From contig NZ_QOHH01000001.1 of NCBI RefSeq assembly GCF_003319105.1, positions 248,001 through 312,000 on the forward strand: 64,000 nucleotides of DNA, in the 5' to 3' direction. Source of the DNA: Blastococcus sp. TF02-09. GTDB taxonomy: Bacteria > Actinomycetota > Actinomycetes > Mycobacteriales > Geodermatophilaceae. A program made the translations under genes and the position numbers. Numbering within the stretch: position 1 is the first letter of the stretch; every line of letters starts with the position of its first letter. The notes under the pieces are model-generated. The model was not told where the DNA came from, did not search any database, and saw only the letters and a list, made by a program, of their open reading frames with translations. This document shows positions 23,725 through 32,270 of the stretch, piece by piece.

Positions 23725-23730
23725 ACGTTA
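23725..23730 (-). promoter_or_regulatory. Leaderless -10 box (TAACGT)
   Basis: Minus-strand TAACGT ends 6 bases before the GTG start of the HAD hydrolase gene; no Shine-Dalgarno sequence is visible. Confidence 0.45.
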
Positions 23731-23896
23731 ATGATCGAATTCCGGCTTCCACAACATGCCGTCCACCTGCAGAGACGACCCTCGTGCACACGAGCGTCGC
23801 TCGGGCGGAGGAGGTCGTCCTCGGAGCAGACACCTGGTTCAGGAGGACAAGACCGCTTAGTCGGCAGCCGCTGAGGCCCGAGTCAGCCTGTCGCGC

Positions 23897-24178
23897 ATGT
23901 ACGTTCCGCGCGTGGGCCCGGGACAGCCAGCGCAGCGCAGGCTCCCCGTCTGGCGCTTGTCGCTCTTGATCGTGGGGGTGAGCTGCTTGGTTTCCGGCGT
24001 GGCGACCCTCCGGAACGATCCGGACTGGTCCGGCTGGCTGGCCGGGGCCGTCGGGCTGGGGTTGCTCGCCTGGCTGGCAGACGCCGACCAACGCTGGGTC
24101 GAGGGACGCCAGCGTGCCCATGCCCCGCCTTCTGTCCCTGAGCGGCCCACCCAGGGCCAGGGCAGGTCTCAGGCTTGA
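23897..24178 (+). CDS. Small two-TM membrane protein, hypothetical
   Basis: The 93-residue protein has two hydrophobic segments (LSLLIVGVSCLVSGVATL and WLAGAVGLGLLAWLADA) joined by a short Asp-containing loop (RNDPDWSG). The tail is polar and Pro/Gln-rich. The part encoding VPERP overlaps the first copy of a 24-bp direct repeat (24126-24149), so the original C-terminus may have been replaced by repeat sequence. Function unknown. It overlaps the next convergent gene by 10 bases. Confidence 0.55.
   Translation: MYVPRVGPGQPAQRRLPVWRLSLLIVGVSCLVSGVATLRNDPDWSGWLAGAVGLGLLAWLADADQRWVEGRQRAHAPPSVPERPTQGQGRSQA
24126..24149. repeat. 24-bp direct repeat, copy 1
   Basis: Positions 24126-24149 (begin CGCCTTCTGTCCCTGAGCGG) are identical to 24491-24514. 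Weaker similarity continues about 15 bases to the left of both copies. The pair brackets the small membrane protein gene at 24169-24399. Confidence 0.7.
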
Positions 24179-24399
24179 AGTGCGCCGACCACAGCGAGGA
24201 CGACTCCCGCCGCCAGCATGAGTCCGCCGCCGCCGGCGATGTAGCCGGGGGCTCCGTCGAACGGTTCGGCTACCTGACGAATGTGCTCGCTCCTCATCGC
24301 GTTCCCGGTGCGTGCGTTCCATCTGGTCAACGGGCGGCGGAACAGCAGCATTGCGCCACCTCCGACGAAGCAGAAGACACCAACCCACAGCAGGGTCAA
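24169..24399 (-). CDS. Small two-TM membrane protein, hypothetical
   Basis: The about 76-residue protein has two hydrophobic segments, LLWVGVFCFVGGGAMLLF and GGGGLMLAAGVVLAVVGAL. A cytoplasmic or external linker between them contains RWNARTGNAMRSEHIRQVAE. The best start is TTG at 24399, with AGGGG about 9 bases upstream; no ATG or GTG stands ahead of the first segment. It is flanked on both sides by a 24-bp direct repeat, so gene and repeat may have moved together. No family is recognised. Confidence 0.5.
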   Translation of the reverse strand: MTLLWVGVFCFVGGGAMLLFRRPLTRWNARTGNAMRSEHIRQVAEPFDGAPGYIAGGGGLMLAAGVVLAVVGALQA

Positions 24400-24490
24400 G
24401 ACCGTTCCAGCCCCTCGAGAATCATGATCGCCACCTTGTGGAGGCCGTGATCCCTTCGCAACAGAGCTCCCTCGGCGGTGTCCCATCGGC

Positions 24491-24514
24491 CGCCTTCTGT
24501 CCCTGAGCGGCCCA
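24491..24514. repeat. 24-bp direct repeat, copy 2
   Basis: This segment is identical to 24126-24149 and lies in the non-coding stretch 24400-24661, which otherwise holds nothing I can identify. The GTCCCTGA core reappears in the hairpin at 24913-24936. Confidence 0.7.
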
Positions 24515-24661
24515 TTTTGACACACCGGCACACTCGGGCGTGCCGAGGTCCATGCATGGGGAAGGGCCACAAGGGCTGGCCGATGCCCTGTCAACGTGCC
24601 GGATGAACGATGGGCTCATACCGTTCTCGCGACAGGGCACGCCAGGAATGATGCGTCTGTG

Positions 24662-24880
24662 ATGAGACGATGGCGACGACCTTGCCGACGGGGTTGGTTC
24701 GTCTTCGCCATCTTCTGGCTTGTCTACCTCGTGCTCGCTGTCTTGCTTCGCAACTGGCTGCTGATCGTTGTGGGCTGTTCGCAGTTGGCGCTCGCGACGG
24801 GCATGGCCTGGGACGCCCGATGGGCACGGTGGTCGCCCAACTGGTGGGCACAACGACGGGAGCACGACCAGAAGGGCTAG
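24662..24880 (+). CDS. Small membrane protein, hypothetical
   Basis: The 72-residue protein has a basic N-terminus (MRRWRRPCRRG), one or two closely spaced hydrophobic segments (WFVFAIFWLVYLVLAVLL and NWLLIVVGCSQLALATG), then a Trp/Arg-rich tail. It is probably embedded in the cytoplasmic membrane with a positive-inside N-terminus. An in-frame GTG directly precedes the ATG. It is one of several tiny membrane proteins in this stretch; no function can be assigned. Confidence 0.5.
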   Translation: MRRWRRPCRRGWFVFAIFWLVYLVLAVLLRNWLLIVVGCSQLALATGMAWDARWARWSPNWWAQRREHDQKG

Positions 24881-24912
24881 GAACGCCCGCTCAGGGGTGA
24901 GATGGCACCTGC

Positions 24913-24936
24913 GTCCCTGAAGCCGCCTTCAGGGAC
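24913..24936. terminator. Hairpin between convergent genes
   Basis: GTCCCTGAAG at 24913-24922 pairs perfectly with CTTCAGGGAC at 24927-24936 around a CCGC tetraloop. It lies between the small membrane gene (+) and the MreB-like gene (-) and can serve both. Its core resembles the nearby direct repeat. Confidence 0.65.
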
Positions 24937-24971
24937 ACCCCTAAGCGAACGGGGAACTGGCTTCGGCAGGA

Positions 24972-25966
24972 TCAGTTCCGGCCGTACGCCGCGAGCAGCC
25001 GACGGTTGCGGAGCGCGCGGGCGGCGCCGTCGGCGACGCAGGTCAGCGGCTCCTCGGCCAGCTTGATCGGCAGCCCCAGCTCCTGCTCCATCTGCTGCGG
25101 CAGACCCACGGTGAGCGAGGCCCCGCCGAACACCAGGACGCCCTCGGCGAAGACGTCGGCGAGCGCCTGCGGCGGCAGGTCGTCCAGGCACGCGGTGAGC
25201 GCCCGGACGATCCGCTGACCACCGGCCGGACGGCGGTGGCGACGTCGGCGGGCTGGACCGTCGCCAGCCGCGGCCGGCCCGTGGTGCCGTCCCGGCCGTG
25301 CACGACCACGGGTCCGTCGGGGCTCTCGTCCTGCCCGGCCCGGAAGGTCTTGACCCGCTCGGCCTCCAGCTCACCGACGAGCAGCTGGTGCTCCTCGCGG
25401 AGGTACCGGGCGACCGCCACGGTCATCTCGTCGCCGCCCAGTTTGCTGGTGCGCTGGGTGAGGACCCCGCCGAAGCAGAACGCCACCGCCTCGGCCGTGC
25501 CGCCGCCGACGTCGACCACCATGTGCACCCGCCGCTCGAGCGGATCGATCCCGCAGCCGACCGCCCCGGCCACCGCGTCGTCGAGCGCCGTCACCGGCCG
25601 GATGCCCGCCTCCTCGGCCGCCTCCAGCAGCGCGCGGGTCTCCAGCGTCGAGTTGTCGGCGGGCACCCCGATCACCGCCCGGGTCGGGCTCCAGGTGTGG
25701 CGTCCCGCACGGGCCAGCACCGCCCGCAGGTAGAGCCGGGCGCTCTCCAGGTCGGTGACCACGCCGTCGTGCAACGGGCGGACGGCGGTGAACCGGGCCG
25801 GGGCGCGGCCGATCAGCTCCGCCGCGTCCCGCCCCACGGCGAGCACGCGGTTCCGCCGGCCCCCGCCCTCGCGCAGCAGCATCACGCTCGGCTCGTCGTG
25901 GACAATGCCCCGGCGGACCTCGCTCACCACGGTGTTGGCGGTGCCCAGATCGATCCCGAGATCCAT
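24972..25966 (-). pseudogene. MreB/Hsp70-like actin-fold protein, frameshifted
   Basis: An ideal AGGAGGT precedes the ATG at 25966. The protein opens MDLGIDLGTANTVV (phosphate-1 loop), then has VIGVPADNS and the phosphate-2 motif MVVDVGGGTAEAVAF, as in MreB. After VATAVRPVV (about 25214) the frame is wrong. One extra base there restores QRIVRALTACLDDLPPQALA, then GVLVFGGASLTVGLP (adenosine motif) and ends LLAAYGRN at 24972. The repaired gene would be 996 bases (331 residues), normal for MreB. The site reads GTGGTCAGCGG, where a second C would complete Val-Gln. It is either a true frameshift mutation or a sequencing error. If intact, the product would be a filament-forming cell-shape or chaperone-like ATPase. 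Confidence 0.8.
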
Positions 25967-26034
25967 GCCTGACCTCCTGGCGGGCGGTCTAGTGTGGAGC
26001 CGCCCGGGCCGCCCGCGGAAGGCTCCCGCTCGCG

Positions 26035-28578
26035 TCAGGTCTGGGCGATGGCGTCCAGGACCTTCAGCCGGGCGGCCCGCCGCGCGGGACCGACGGCGGC
26101 CAGCACGCCGATCACCGCCGCGACGAGCAGGAATACCACCATCCGCGGGACGGGGACGGCGAGCTCGGTGATGCCCTGGTCGGCCAGCGACCGGCTGAGG
26201 GCCACGCCGAACAGCGTGCCGAGCACCAGCCCGAGCACCGCGCCGTAGATCGAGATGACCACGGCCTCCAGCCGGACCATCCGGCGCAGCTGCGCCCGCC
26301 CCAGCCCGACCGCCCGCAGCAGCCCGATCTCCCGCGTCCGCTCGATCACCGACATCGCCAGCGTGTTGACGATGCCCAGGGCGGCGATCAGCACGGACAG
26401 CACCAGCATCGCGTTGATCAGCAGCAGCAGCTGGTCGACCTGGCCCTTCTGCTCGTCCTGGAACTCGGTCTGGTCCTTGAGGTCGACGATCGGATAGGCC
26501 GCGAGCACCTCGTCCAGCTGCGGGCGGACGTCGGCCGTCGAGACGCCGTCGTCGAGGTCCACGAACAGGAAGCGGTCCTGGTCGACGCCGCCGGCGCCCG
26601 CCAGGGTGCCGAGGGAGATCACCGTGGAGCCGATCACCTGGTTGGACTCGAAGATCCCGGAGACCGTCAGCTGCTGCTCCCGGTTGTCGAGGGTCAGCAC
26701 CTCCACCGGGTCGCCGACGGCCCAGCCGCGGCCCTCGGCGGTGGGCTGGTCGACGATGACGCCGTCGCCACCGAGGCCCTCGGCCGAGCCGTCGACCCAC
26801 GTCAGCTCGATCGTCCGGGCGAGGCGGTCGGGCTCGACGGCGGTCAGGAAGGTGGTCTGCCCGTCGAGCTGGGCCTGTCCCCAGCGCAGCGGCATGACGC
26901 TGGCGACGCCGTCGACGTCGCCCACCTGTTCCGCGACGTCCGGGCTGAACGGCAGACCGACGGCGCTGGAGACGACGAACTCGGCGCGCACCGAACCGGC
27001 GATCAGCTTGTCGATGCTCGCGTTGGTCGACGCCCCGATGACGCTGAACGCGCTCACCAGCGCCAGGCCGATCATGAGGGCGGAGGCCGTCGCGGCGGTG
27101 CGCCGTGGATTGCGGACGGCGTTCTCCTGGGCCAGCCGCCCGGTCGTGCCCCAGACACGGGGGAGCAGGGCACCGACGCTGCGCAGGAAGGGACGGGCGA
27201 GCACCGGGCTCAGCGCCGTCGCCCCGAGGATCAGCGCCAGGGCCCCCAGGCCGACGAGCGAGGCGCCCGTGCCGCCGTCGTCGGAGAGCGTGCCGCCGAC
27301 CAGGGCGGCGAGCCCGACCGCCGCCAGCACGGCGCCGACCGCCGTGCGCCGGCGCAGCCCCCGCTGCACCGTGACGACGTCGTCCCGCATCGCGGCGACG
27401 GGCGGCATCCGCGCCGCGCGCCGGGCCGGCACGTACGCCGACACCAGCGTCACCAGGACCCCGACGGCGTAGCCCCACAGCACCGTGTCGCCCGCGAGGA
27501 CCAGGCTCCCGTCCAAGGTCAGCCCGAACGAGCCGAACAGCGCCCGCAGCCCGGCGGCGATGCCGTACCCGGCGGCCAGCCCGACGGTGGAGCCGACGAT
27601 CCCCACCACGAGCGCCTCGCCCAGCACCGAGCGGCTCACCTGCCCGCGGCTGGCGCCGAGGGCACGCAGCAGGGCCAGCTCGCGGGTGCGCTGCGCGACG
27701 AGCATCGAGAAGGTGTTGAGGATGATGAAGGTGCCGACGAACAGCGCGATCCCGGCGAAGACCAGCAGGAAGATGTTGATGAACTGCAGCGCCTCGGAGA
27801 AGTCGGCCGAGAGGCTCTCGGCCTGCTCGCTCGCGGTCTTCACGTCGTAGTCCGGGCCGACGGCGGCGGCCACCCGGTCGGCCAGCTCGCCCGGGTCGAC
27901 GCCGTCCGCCGCGCCGACGCCAATGCCGGTGAACTGACCCGGGGCGGTGAGCAGCTCCTGCGCCGTCGTCATGTCGAAGGCGGTCAGCGACGCCCCGGCC
28001 AGCCCGCCCTCGTCGCCGAAGCGGAAGGTGCCGACGAGCTCCGCCTCGACGCGGGGTCCGGGGGTGAGCACCGTGATGGTGTCGCCCACCCGGTAGCCGG
28101 TCTCCTCCGCCGAGTTGGTGTCGATCATGATCTCGTCGGGCGCGGTGGCCGCCCGGCCGTCGACGAGCGTCGTGGGGGAGAGCGACTCCTCGGTGTCCCA
28201 GCTGACGCCGATGCCCGGCGCTCCGCCGGTGTCGAGCACCTCGCCGTCGGCGTCGAGGATGTAGACGCCCTCGGCCTGCACGCTGCCCTCGACCGCCGCC
28301 ACGCCCTCGACGTCGGCGATCTCGTCGACGAGATCGGCCGGCACGTAGGTGGCCGTGCCGCCGGTGCCGGTGCCCTCGAGGCCCTGGTCGAAGGCGGCGG
28401 CGCGGGTGACGTTGACGTCGGCCGCGGTGCTCTCGAACAGCTCGTTGAACGTCTTGCTCAGGGTGTCGGTGAAGATCAGCGTGCCGACGACGAAGGCGAC
28501 GCCGAGCACGATCGCCAGGCCGGACAGCGCCAGGCGGAGCTTGTGCGCCAGCAGGCTGCGCCACGTGGTGCGCCACAC
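26035..28578 (-). CDS. FtsX-like ABC transporter permease (MacB type, two FtsX domains)
   Basis: The 847-residue protein has an N-terminal anchor (KLRLALSGLAIVLGVAFVVG) followed by a large external domain. Two FtsX permease cores follow, near residues 265-400 and 725-845 (landmarks RTRELALLRALGASRGQVSRS and RTREIGLLRAVGLGRAQLRRM). This is the long, duplicated form common in actinobacteria. With the ATPase encoded just upstream it forms a mechanotransmission ABC system. Such systems export or release lipids, peptides or lipoproteins rather than import. The start GTG at 28578 lies 1 base past the stop of the ATPase gene, implying translational coupling. Confidence 0.92.
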   Translation of the reverse strand: MWRTTWRSLLAHKLRLALSGLAIVLGVAFVVGTLIFTDTLSKTFNELFESTAADVNVTRAAAFDQGLEGTGTGGTATYVPADLVDEIADVEGVAAVEGSVQAEGVYILDADGEVLDTGGAPGIGVSWDTEESLSPTTLVDGRAATAPDEIMIDTNSAEETGYRVGDTITVLTPGPRVEAELVGTFRFGDEGGLAGASLTAFDMTTAQELLTAPGQFTGIGVGAADGVDPGELADRVAAAVGPDYDVKTASEQAESLSADFSEALQFINIFLLVFAGIALFVGTFIILNTFSMLVAQRTRELALLRALGASRGQVSRSVLGEALVVGIVGSTVGLAAGYGIAAGLRALFGSFGLTLDGSLVLAGDTVLWGYAVGVLVTLVSAYVPARRAARMPPVAAMRDDVVTVQRGLRRRTAVGAVLAAVGLAALVGGTLSDDGGTGASLVGLGALALILGATALSPVLARPFLRSVGALLPRVWGTTGRLAQENAVRNPRRTAATASALMIGLALVSAFSVIGASTNASIDKLIAGSVRAEFVVSSAVGLPFSPDVAEQVGDVDGVASVMPLRWGQAQLDGQTTFLTAVEPDRLARTIELTWVDGSAEGLGGDGVIVDQPTAEGRGWAVGDPVEVLTLDNREQQLTVSGIFESNQVIGSTVISLGTLAGAGGVDQDRFLFVDLDDGVSTADVRPQLDEVLAAYPIVDLKDQTEFQDEQKGQVDQLLLLINAMLVLSVLIAALGIVNTLAMSVIERTREIGLLRAVGLGRAQLRRMVRLEAVVISIYGAVLGLVLGTLFGVALSRSLADQGITELAVPVPRMVVFLLVAAVIGVLAAVGPARRAARLKVLDAIAQT

Positions 28579-28579
28579 G

Positions 28580-29383
28580 TCAGCGCACCCCGGCCCGGGA
28601 CGCGGCGCCCCCGTCGGCGCTGCGGTCGTCGGCGGGGTCGAACGCCTTGAGCCGCTCCAGCACCCGCTCCGCGGTGGGATCGGCCATCTCGTCGACGATC
28701 CGCCCGTCGGCGAGGAACAGGACGCGGTCGGCGTAGCCGGCCGCGTTGGGGTCGTGGGTGACCATGACGACGGTCTGGTCCATCGTGCGCACCGAGCTGC
28801 GGAGGAAGTCCAGCACGTCCGCGCCGCTGCGGGAGTCCAGGTTCCCGGTGGGCTCGTCGGCGAAGACGATGTCCGGGCGCCCGGCCAGGGCGCGGGCGCA
28901 GGCCACCCGCTGCTGCTGGCCTCCGGAGAGCTCGGTGGGGCGGTGTGCCAGCCGCTCCCGCAGACCCACGGTGTCGATCACCCGGTCCAGCCAGGCCTGG
29001 TCGGGCTTGCGGCCGGCGATGTCCATCGGCAGCGTGATGTTCTCCAGGGCCGTGAGCGTCGGCAGCAGGTTGAACGCCTGGAAGACGAAGCCGACCCGGT
29101 CGCGCCGCAGCACGGTGAGCGCCTTGTCGTCGAGCGAGCTCAGGTCGACGTCGCCGATGAAGGCCTGTCCCTCGGTCACCGAGTCCAGCCCCGCCATGCA
29201 GTGCATGAGCGTCGACTTGCCGGAGCCGGACGGCCCCATGATCGCGGTGAACCGGCCACGGTCGAAGTCCACGTCGACCCCGTCGAGCGCCACCACCCGG
29301 GTGTCGCCCGCGCCGAAGACCTTGGTGAGGGAGCGACCGCGTGCTGCCGGGGGTGCGGCGGACGTCGAGCCGGGGAGGGTCAC
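28580..29383 (-). CDS. ABC transporter ATP-binding protein (MacB/LolD type)
   Basis: The 267-residue ATPase has Walker A GPSGSGKSTLMH, Q-loop FVFQAFNLLPTLT, signature ELSGGQQQRVACARAL, Walker B DIVFADEPTGNLDS and the H-loop MVTHDPNAA. These match the MacB/LolD branch that pairs with FtsX permeases. GTG 29383 has GGAG upstream, and the upstream in-frame sequence is not protein-like. The C-terminal tail (DDRSADGGAASRAGVR) is short and probably disordered. The partner permease follows directly. Confidence 0.93.
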   Translation of the reverse strand: MTLPGSTSAAPPAARGRSLTKVFGAGDTRVVALDGVDVDFDRGRFTAIMGPSGSGKSTLMHCMAGLDSVTEGQAFIGDVDLSSLDDKALTVLRRDRVGFVFQAFNLLPTLTALENITLPMDIAGRKPDQAWLDRVIDTVGLRERLAHRPTELSGGQQQRVACARALAGRPDIVFADEPTGNLDSRSGADVLDFLRSSVRTMDQTVVMVTHDPNAAGYADRVLFLADGRIVDEMADPTAERVLERLKAFDPADDRSADGGAASRAGVR

Positions 29384-29530
29384 GGGAACTCCAGGGATGA
29401 GGGCGGACCGGGGCGTGCGACCCCGACCGTAGGGAAGATCACCGACACTTCGACAGGGCTTTTGGCCCAGCGGGTGCCCAGCCGCAGCACGGGCTTGAAG
29501 TCGGGTTCCCCGCGCGGTTGGCTGACCGGG

Positions 29531-30313
29531 ATGGCCAGCGGCGGCGTCCCGGTGCGGTTCCACTCCGTGGCGCACGGGCGGGGCCGGCCGGTCCTCGTGC
29601 TGCACGGCGCCGGTGTCGACCACCGGGAGGCGGAGGCATGTTTCGAGCCGGCCCTCGCCGGCGTCCCCGGCCTGCGGCGGATCTACCCCGACCTGCCCGG
29701 CTCGGGCCGGATCGCGGCGCCCGATCGGCTGCGCAGCGGCGACGACGTCGTGGCGGCGCTGCTGCAGTTCGCCGACGAGGTCTCCGGTGGCGCGCCGTAC
29801 CTGCTGGCCGGGCACTCGGCCGGGGCGTACTTCGCGCAGGGGATGACGGCGCGGCGGCCGGAGCAGGTCGCGGGTCTGGCCCTCGTCTGCCCGCTGCTCC
29901 CGGGCGTGCGCGACGTCCCGGCGCACCGCGTGGTCGCCGGCGAGTCCGGCCTGGGCGACGAGGAGTTCCGCGGTTACTTCGTGCTGCACACGCACGAGAT
30001 GCTGAAGCGCTACGAGCGCGTCGTCGCCCCGGCGGCCGCGCTCGTCGACGTCGCGGCGCAGGAGCGGCTGGCCGAGCGGTGGGAGCTCGACCTGCCCGCC
30101 GGACCGCCCTACGCCGGTCCGGCGCTGGTGGTGGCGGGGCGGCTGGACTCGACGGTCGGGTACGCCGCGGCGGGAGAGCTCGCGGGCGCCCTGCCGCACG
30201 CCACGCTGGCCGTGGTCGACGACGCCGGGCACGCCCTGCCGCACGAGCAGCCGGCGGTCCTGGAGGCGCTGCTCGCCGAGTGGCTCACCCGCGTGGAGCG
30301 TGCCGGCGGTTGA
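29531..30313 (+). CDS. Alpha/beta hydrolase
   Basis: The 260-residue protein opens with PVRFHSVAHGRGRPVLVLHG (oxyanion HG motif). It continues with RRIYPDLPGSGRI, the nucleophile elbow LLAGHSAGAYFAQG (Ser in G-H-S-A-G near residue 97), PALVVAGRLDSTVG for the acid strand, and DDAGHALPHEQP for the catalytic His. It is a serine hydrolase of unknown substrate, soluble, with no signal peptide. It is divergent from the ABC exporter genes with a 147-base gap and ends 12 bases from the convergent cupin gene. Confidence 0.88.
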   Translation: MASGGVPVRFHSVAHGRGRPVLVLHGAGVDHREAEACFEPALAGVPGLRRIYPDLPGSGRIAAPDRLRSGDDVVAALLQFADEVSGGAPYLLAGHSAGAYFAQGMTARRPEQVAGLALVCPLLPGVRDVPAHRVVAGESGLGDEEFRGYFVLHTHEMLKRYERVVAPAAALVDVAAQERLAERWELDLPAGPPYAGPALVVAGRLDSTVGYAAAGELAGALPHATLAVVDDAGHALPHEQPAVLEALLAEWLTRVERAGG

Positions 30314-30325
30314 CGGGCGGCCTGG

Positions 30326-30832
30326 TCAGGCGTCGAACTGGTCGTGGGCGAGGAGGAACGCGAGCCGCTCCTCCTCGGTGAGCTCCGCACCGGCCACGGC
30401 CCGCTCGACGTTCGCGGCGAAGTAGGTCTCCCGCGGGGCGCCGGGCGCGAACAGCAGCAGCATGTCCGCGCGCTCGCCGGCGGCGTTGCGGAAGGCGTGC
30501 ACCCCGCCGACGGGCACGTGCAGGAAGTCCCCGGCCGTGGCGTCGTACCAGGTCCCGCCGTCGTAGAGCTGCACCGTGCCGGACAGCACGAAGAAGGACT
30601 CGGAGATCGTGCGGTGGAAGTGCGGGCCAGGACCGGTGGGCGGGCCGGTCATCGTGTACCGGTACAGCCCGAACTCGCCGTCGGTCTGCACGGCGGTGGC
30701 CAGGAAGCCGATCTCGGTGGCCGGGCCGACCAGGTCTGGGGCGGTGTCCGCGGGGCGCAGCCGGCCGCTGCGCTCGCCACGCTCGCCGCGGTACCGGACG
30801 GGCGGGTAGCCGGGGGCGTCGGGGAAGCTCAC
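30326..30832 (-). CDS. Cupin-domain protein
   Basis: The 168-residue protein contains a single cupin barrel. Motif 1 is [19 protein letters not shown] (His-x-His and a Glu, the metal ligands) and motif 2 is [16 protein letters not shown] (second-motif His). It probably binds a divalent metal and acts as a small-molecule dioxygenase, isomerase or sensor; sequence does not decide. The start is GTG at 30832. It is divergent from the lytic transglycosylase gene. Confidence 0.85.
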   Translation of the reverse strand: MSFPDAPGYPPVRYRGERGERSGRLRPADTAPDLVGPATEIGFLATAVQTDGEFGLYRYTMTGPPTGPGPHFHRTISESFFVLSGTVQLYDGGTWYDATAGDFLHVPVGGVHAFRNAAGERADMLLLFAPGAPRETYFAANVERAVAGAELTEEERLAFLLAHDQFDA

Positions 30833-30915
30833 CGGTGCAGCCTGCCGCCATCCCCCCAATTTCGGGAGGGGGCGCCCCCCACTCACGGGAGGTGCGCGCG
30901 CCCGGGCCGGTTTCC

Positions 30916-30921
30916 TAGCGT
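30916..30921 (+). promoter_or_regulatory. Leaderless -10 box (TAGCGT) of the lytic transglycosylase gene
   Basis: TAGCGT ends 7 bases before the ATG at 30929; no Shine-Dalgarno sequence lies between. Confidence 0.5.
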
Positions 30922-30928
30922 GGTCGGC

Positions 30929-32248
30929 ATGACGCACACGCGCCGGCGCACGTTCCACCGGCGGGCCGCCGTCGGCCTCGCGACGGCGGCACTGGTCGCG
31001 GCCGTCCACACCGACAGCGCAGGACCGGCGGGGGCCTTCTCCACCGGGGCCTCGGGCTCCTCGCCGGTGGCCGCCACCGACGGTGCGTCGTCCGACGTCG
31101 TCCGTGCGCTGCTCGCGGGGGCGGACGCAGCCGTCACGACGGCTCCCGCCGCGGCTGCAGCGGCACCCGGCGCGGAGACCGGTCCCGCTCCGCAGGCCGC
31201 CGCGGCGGCCTCCGCACTGGCGTCCTCGGGGATCCCCACCACGGCGCTCGAGGCCTACGTCCGAGCGGCGGCGGGCAGTCCGGCCGACTGCCACCTCACC
31301 TGGCCGCTGATCGCCGCCATCGGGCGCGTGGAGTCCAACCACGGTCGCTTCGCCGGGGCGGTGCTGCGCACCGACGGGCGCTCGACGCCCCCGATCATCG
31401 GCATCGCGCTGGACGGCACCCGCAGCGCACTGATCCGCGACACCGACGGCGGCCGGCTCGACGGCGACACCGTCTACGACCGGGCCGTGGGCCCCACCCA
31501 GTTCATCCCGTCGACCTGGAAGTCCTACGCCCGCGACGGCGACGGCGACGGGGTGAGCGACCCGCTCGACATCGACGACGCGGCCGCGGGCACCGCGGCG
31601 TACCTCTGCGCGGCCGGCGACCTCTCGACGGTGGCCGGGCAGACGCGTGCCGTGTTCGCGTACAACCACTCCGCCGACTACGTGTCGACGGTCCTGACGC
31701 TGGCCGCCGCGTACGCCGGGGCCGCCCCGCCGGTCGTCAGCACGCCGTCGCCGGAGGAGGCGCCGGCGCTGCCGCCGGCCCACCCCGCTGCTCCGCTGGC
31801 CATCGACGAGCCGGTGCCGACGGTGACCGGCTCTGGTCCGGTCGTCCCGACACCGGCACCGGCGCCCACCCCGGCGCCGTTGACGGTCACGCCGACGCCG
31901 ACGCCGACGCCGAGCGCGACGCCGACGCCGAGCGCGACGCCGACGCCGAGCCCGACCACGACGCCCACGCCGACGCCGACGCCGACGACGACGCCGACGC
32001 CGACGCCCACGACCACGCCGAGCCCGACGCCCTCGCCGACGACGACGCCCACGCCTAGCCCGACGCCCACGCCGAGCCCGACGACCACGCCGAGCCCTAC
32101 GGCCACGCCGACGACCGCGCCGTCCACGACGCCGAACCCGGCCCCTGCCACCTGCAGCGACGGCTCGCTGCCGCCCACCACGCCCCCGCTCGAGCTCGGC
32201 GTGGAGCCCGAAGTCCCGCTGACCGACGAGGAACTGCCGGTCTGCTGA
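30929..32248 (+). CDS. Secreted lytic transglycosylase with Pro-Thr-rich tail
   Basis: The 439-residue protein has a twin-arginine-like/basic N-terminus ([19 protein letters not shown]) as export signal. A SLT/MltB-type domain lies at about residues 100-255. [19 protein letters not shown] holds the catalytic Glu, and [20 protein letters not shown] and [14 protein letters not shown] are conserved segments. It cleaves the MurNAc-GlcNAc bond of peptidoglycan with anhydro formation. From about residue 320 to 405 the sequence is almost only Thr and Pro with Ser/Ala, a flexible wall-spanning or O-mannosylated linker. It ends in an acidic tail with Cys. GACGCC-type DNA repeats underlie the tail. Confidence 0.88.
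   Translation: MTHTRRRTFHRRAAVGLATAALVAAVHTDSAGPAGAFSTGASGSSPVAATDGASSDVVRALLAGADAAVTTAPAAAAAAPGAETGPAPQAAAAASALASSGIPTTALEAYVRAAAGSPADCHLTWPLIAAIGRVESNHGRFAGAVLRTDGRSTPPIIGIALDGTRSALIRDTDGGRLDGDTVYDRAVGPTQFIPSTWKSYARDGDGDGVSDPLDIDDAAAGTAAYLCAAGDLSTVAGQTRAVFAYNHSADYVSTVLTLAAAYAGAAPPVVSTPSPEEAPALPPAHPAAPLAIDEPVPTVTGSGPVVPTPAPAPTPAPLTVTPTPTPTPSATPTPSATPTPSPTTTPTPTPTPTTTPTPTPTTTPSPTPSPTTTPTPSPTPTPSPTTTPSPTATPTTAPSTTPNPAPATCSDGSLPPTTPPLELGVEPEVPLTDEELPVC
31888..32135 (+). repeat. Low-complexity Pro-Thr codon repeat
   Basis: This run of about 250 bases of CCGACG/CCCACG hexamers encodes the Pro-Thr tail of the transglycosylase. Spacing is irregular, without unique spacers, so it is a coding microsatellite prone to length change and not a CRISPR array. 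Confidence 0.85.
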
Positions 32249-32270
32249 CGCCCGACCGGCCGGCCCGCGG

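Noticed and set aside
31888-32135. Possible CRISPR or tandem repeat array
   Set aside because: Repeat units are 6 bases, irregular, without unique spacers, and in frame with a coding tail.
31678-32181. Minus-strand Gly-Val repeat protein (VGVGVG)
   Set aside because: It is the antisense of the Pro-Thr repeat tail of the lytic transglycosylase.
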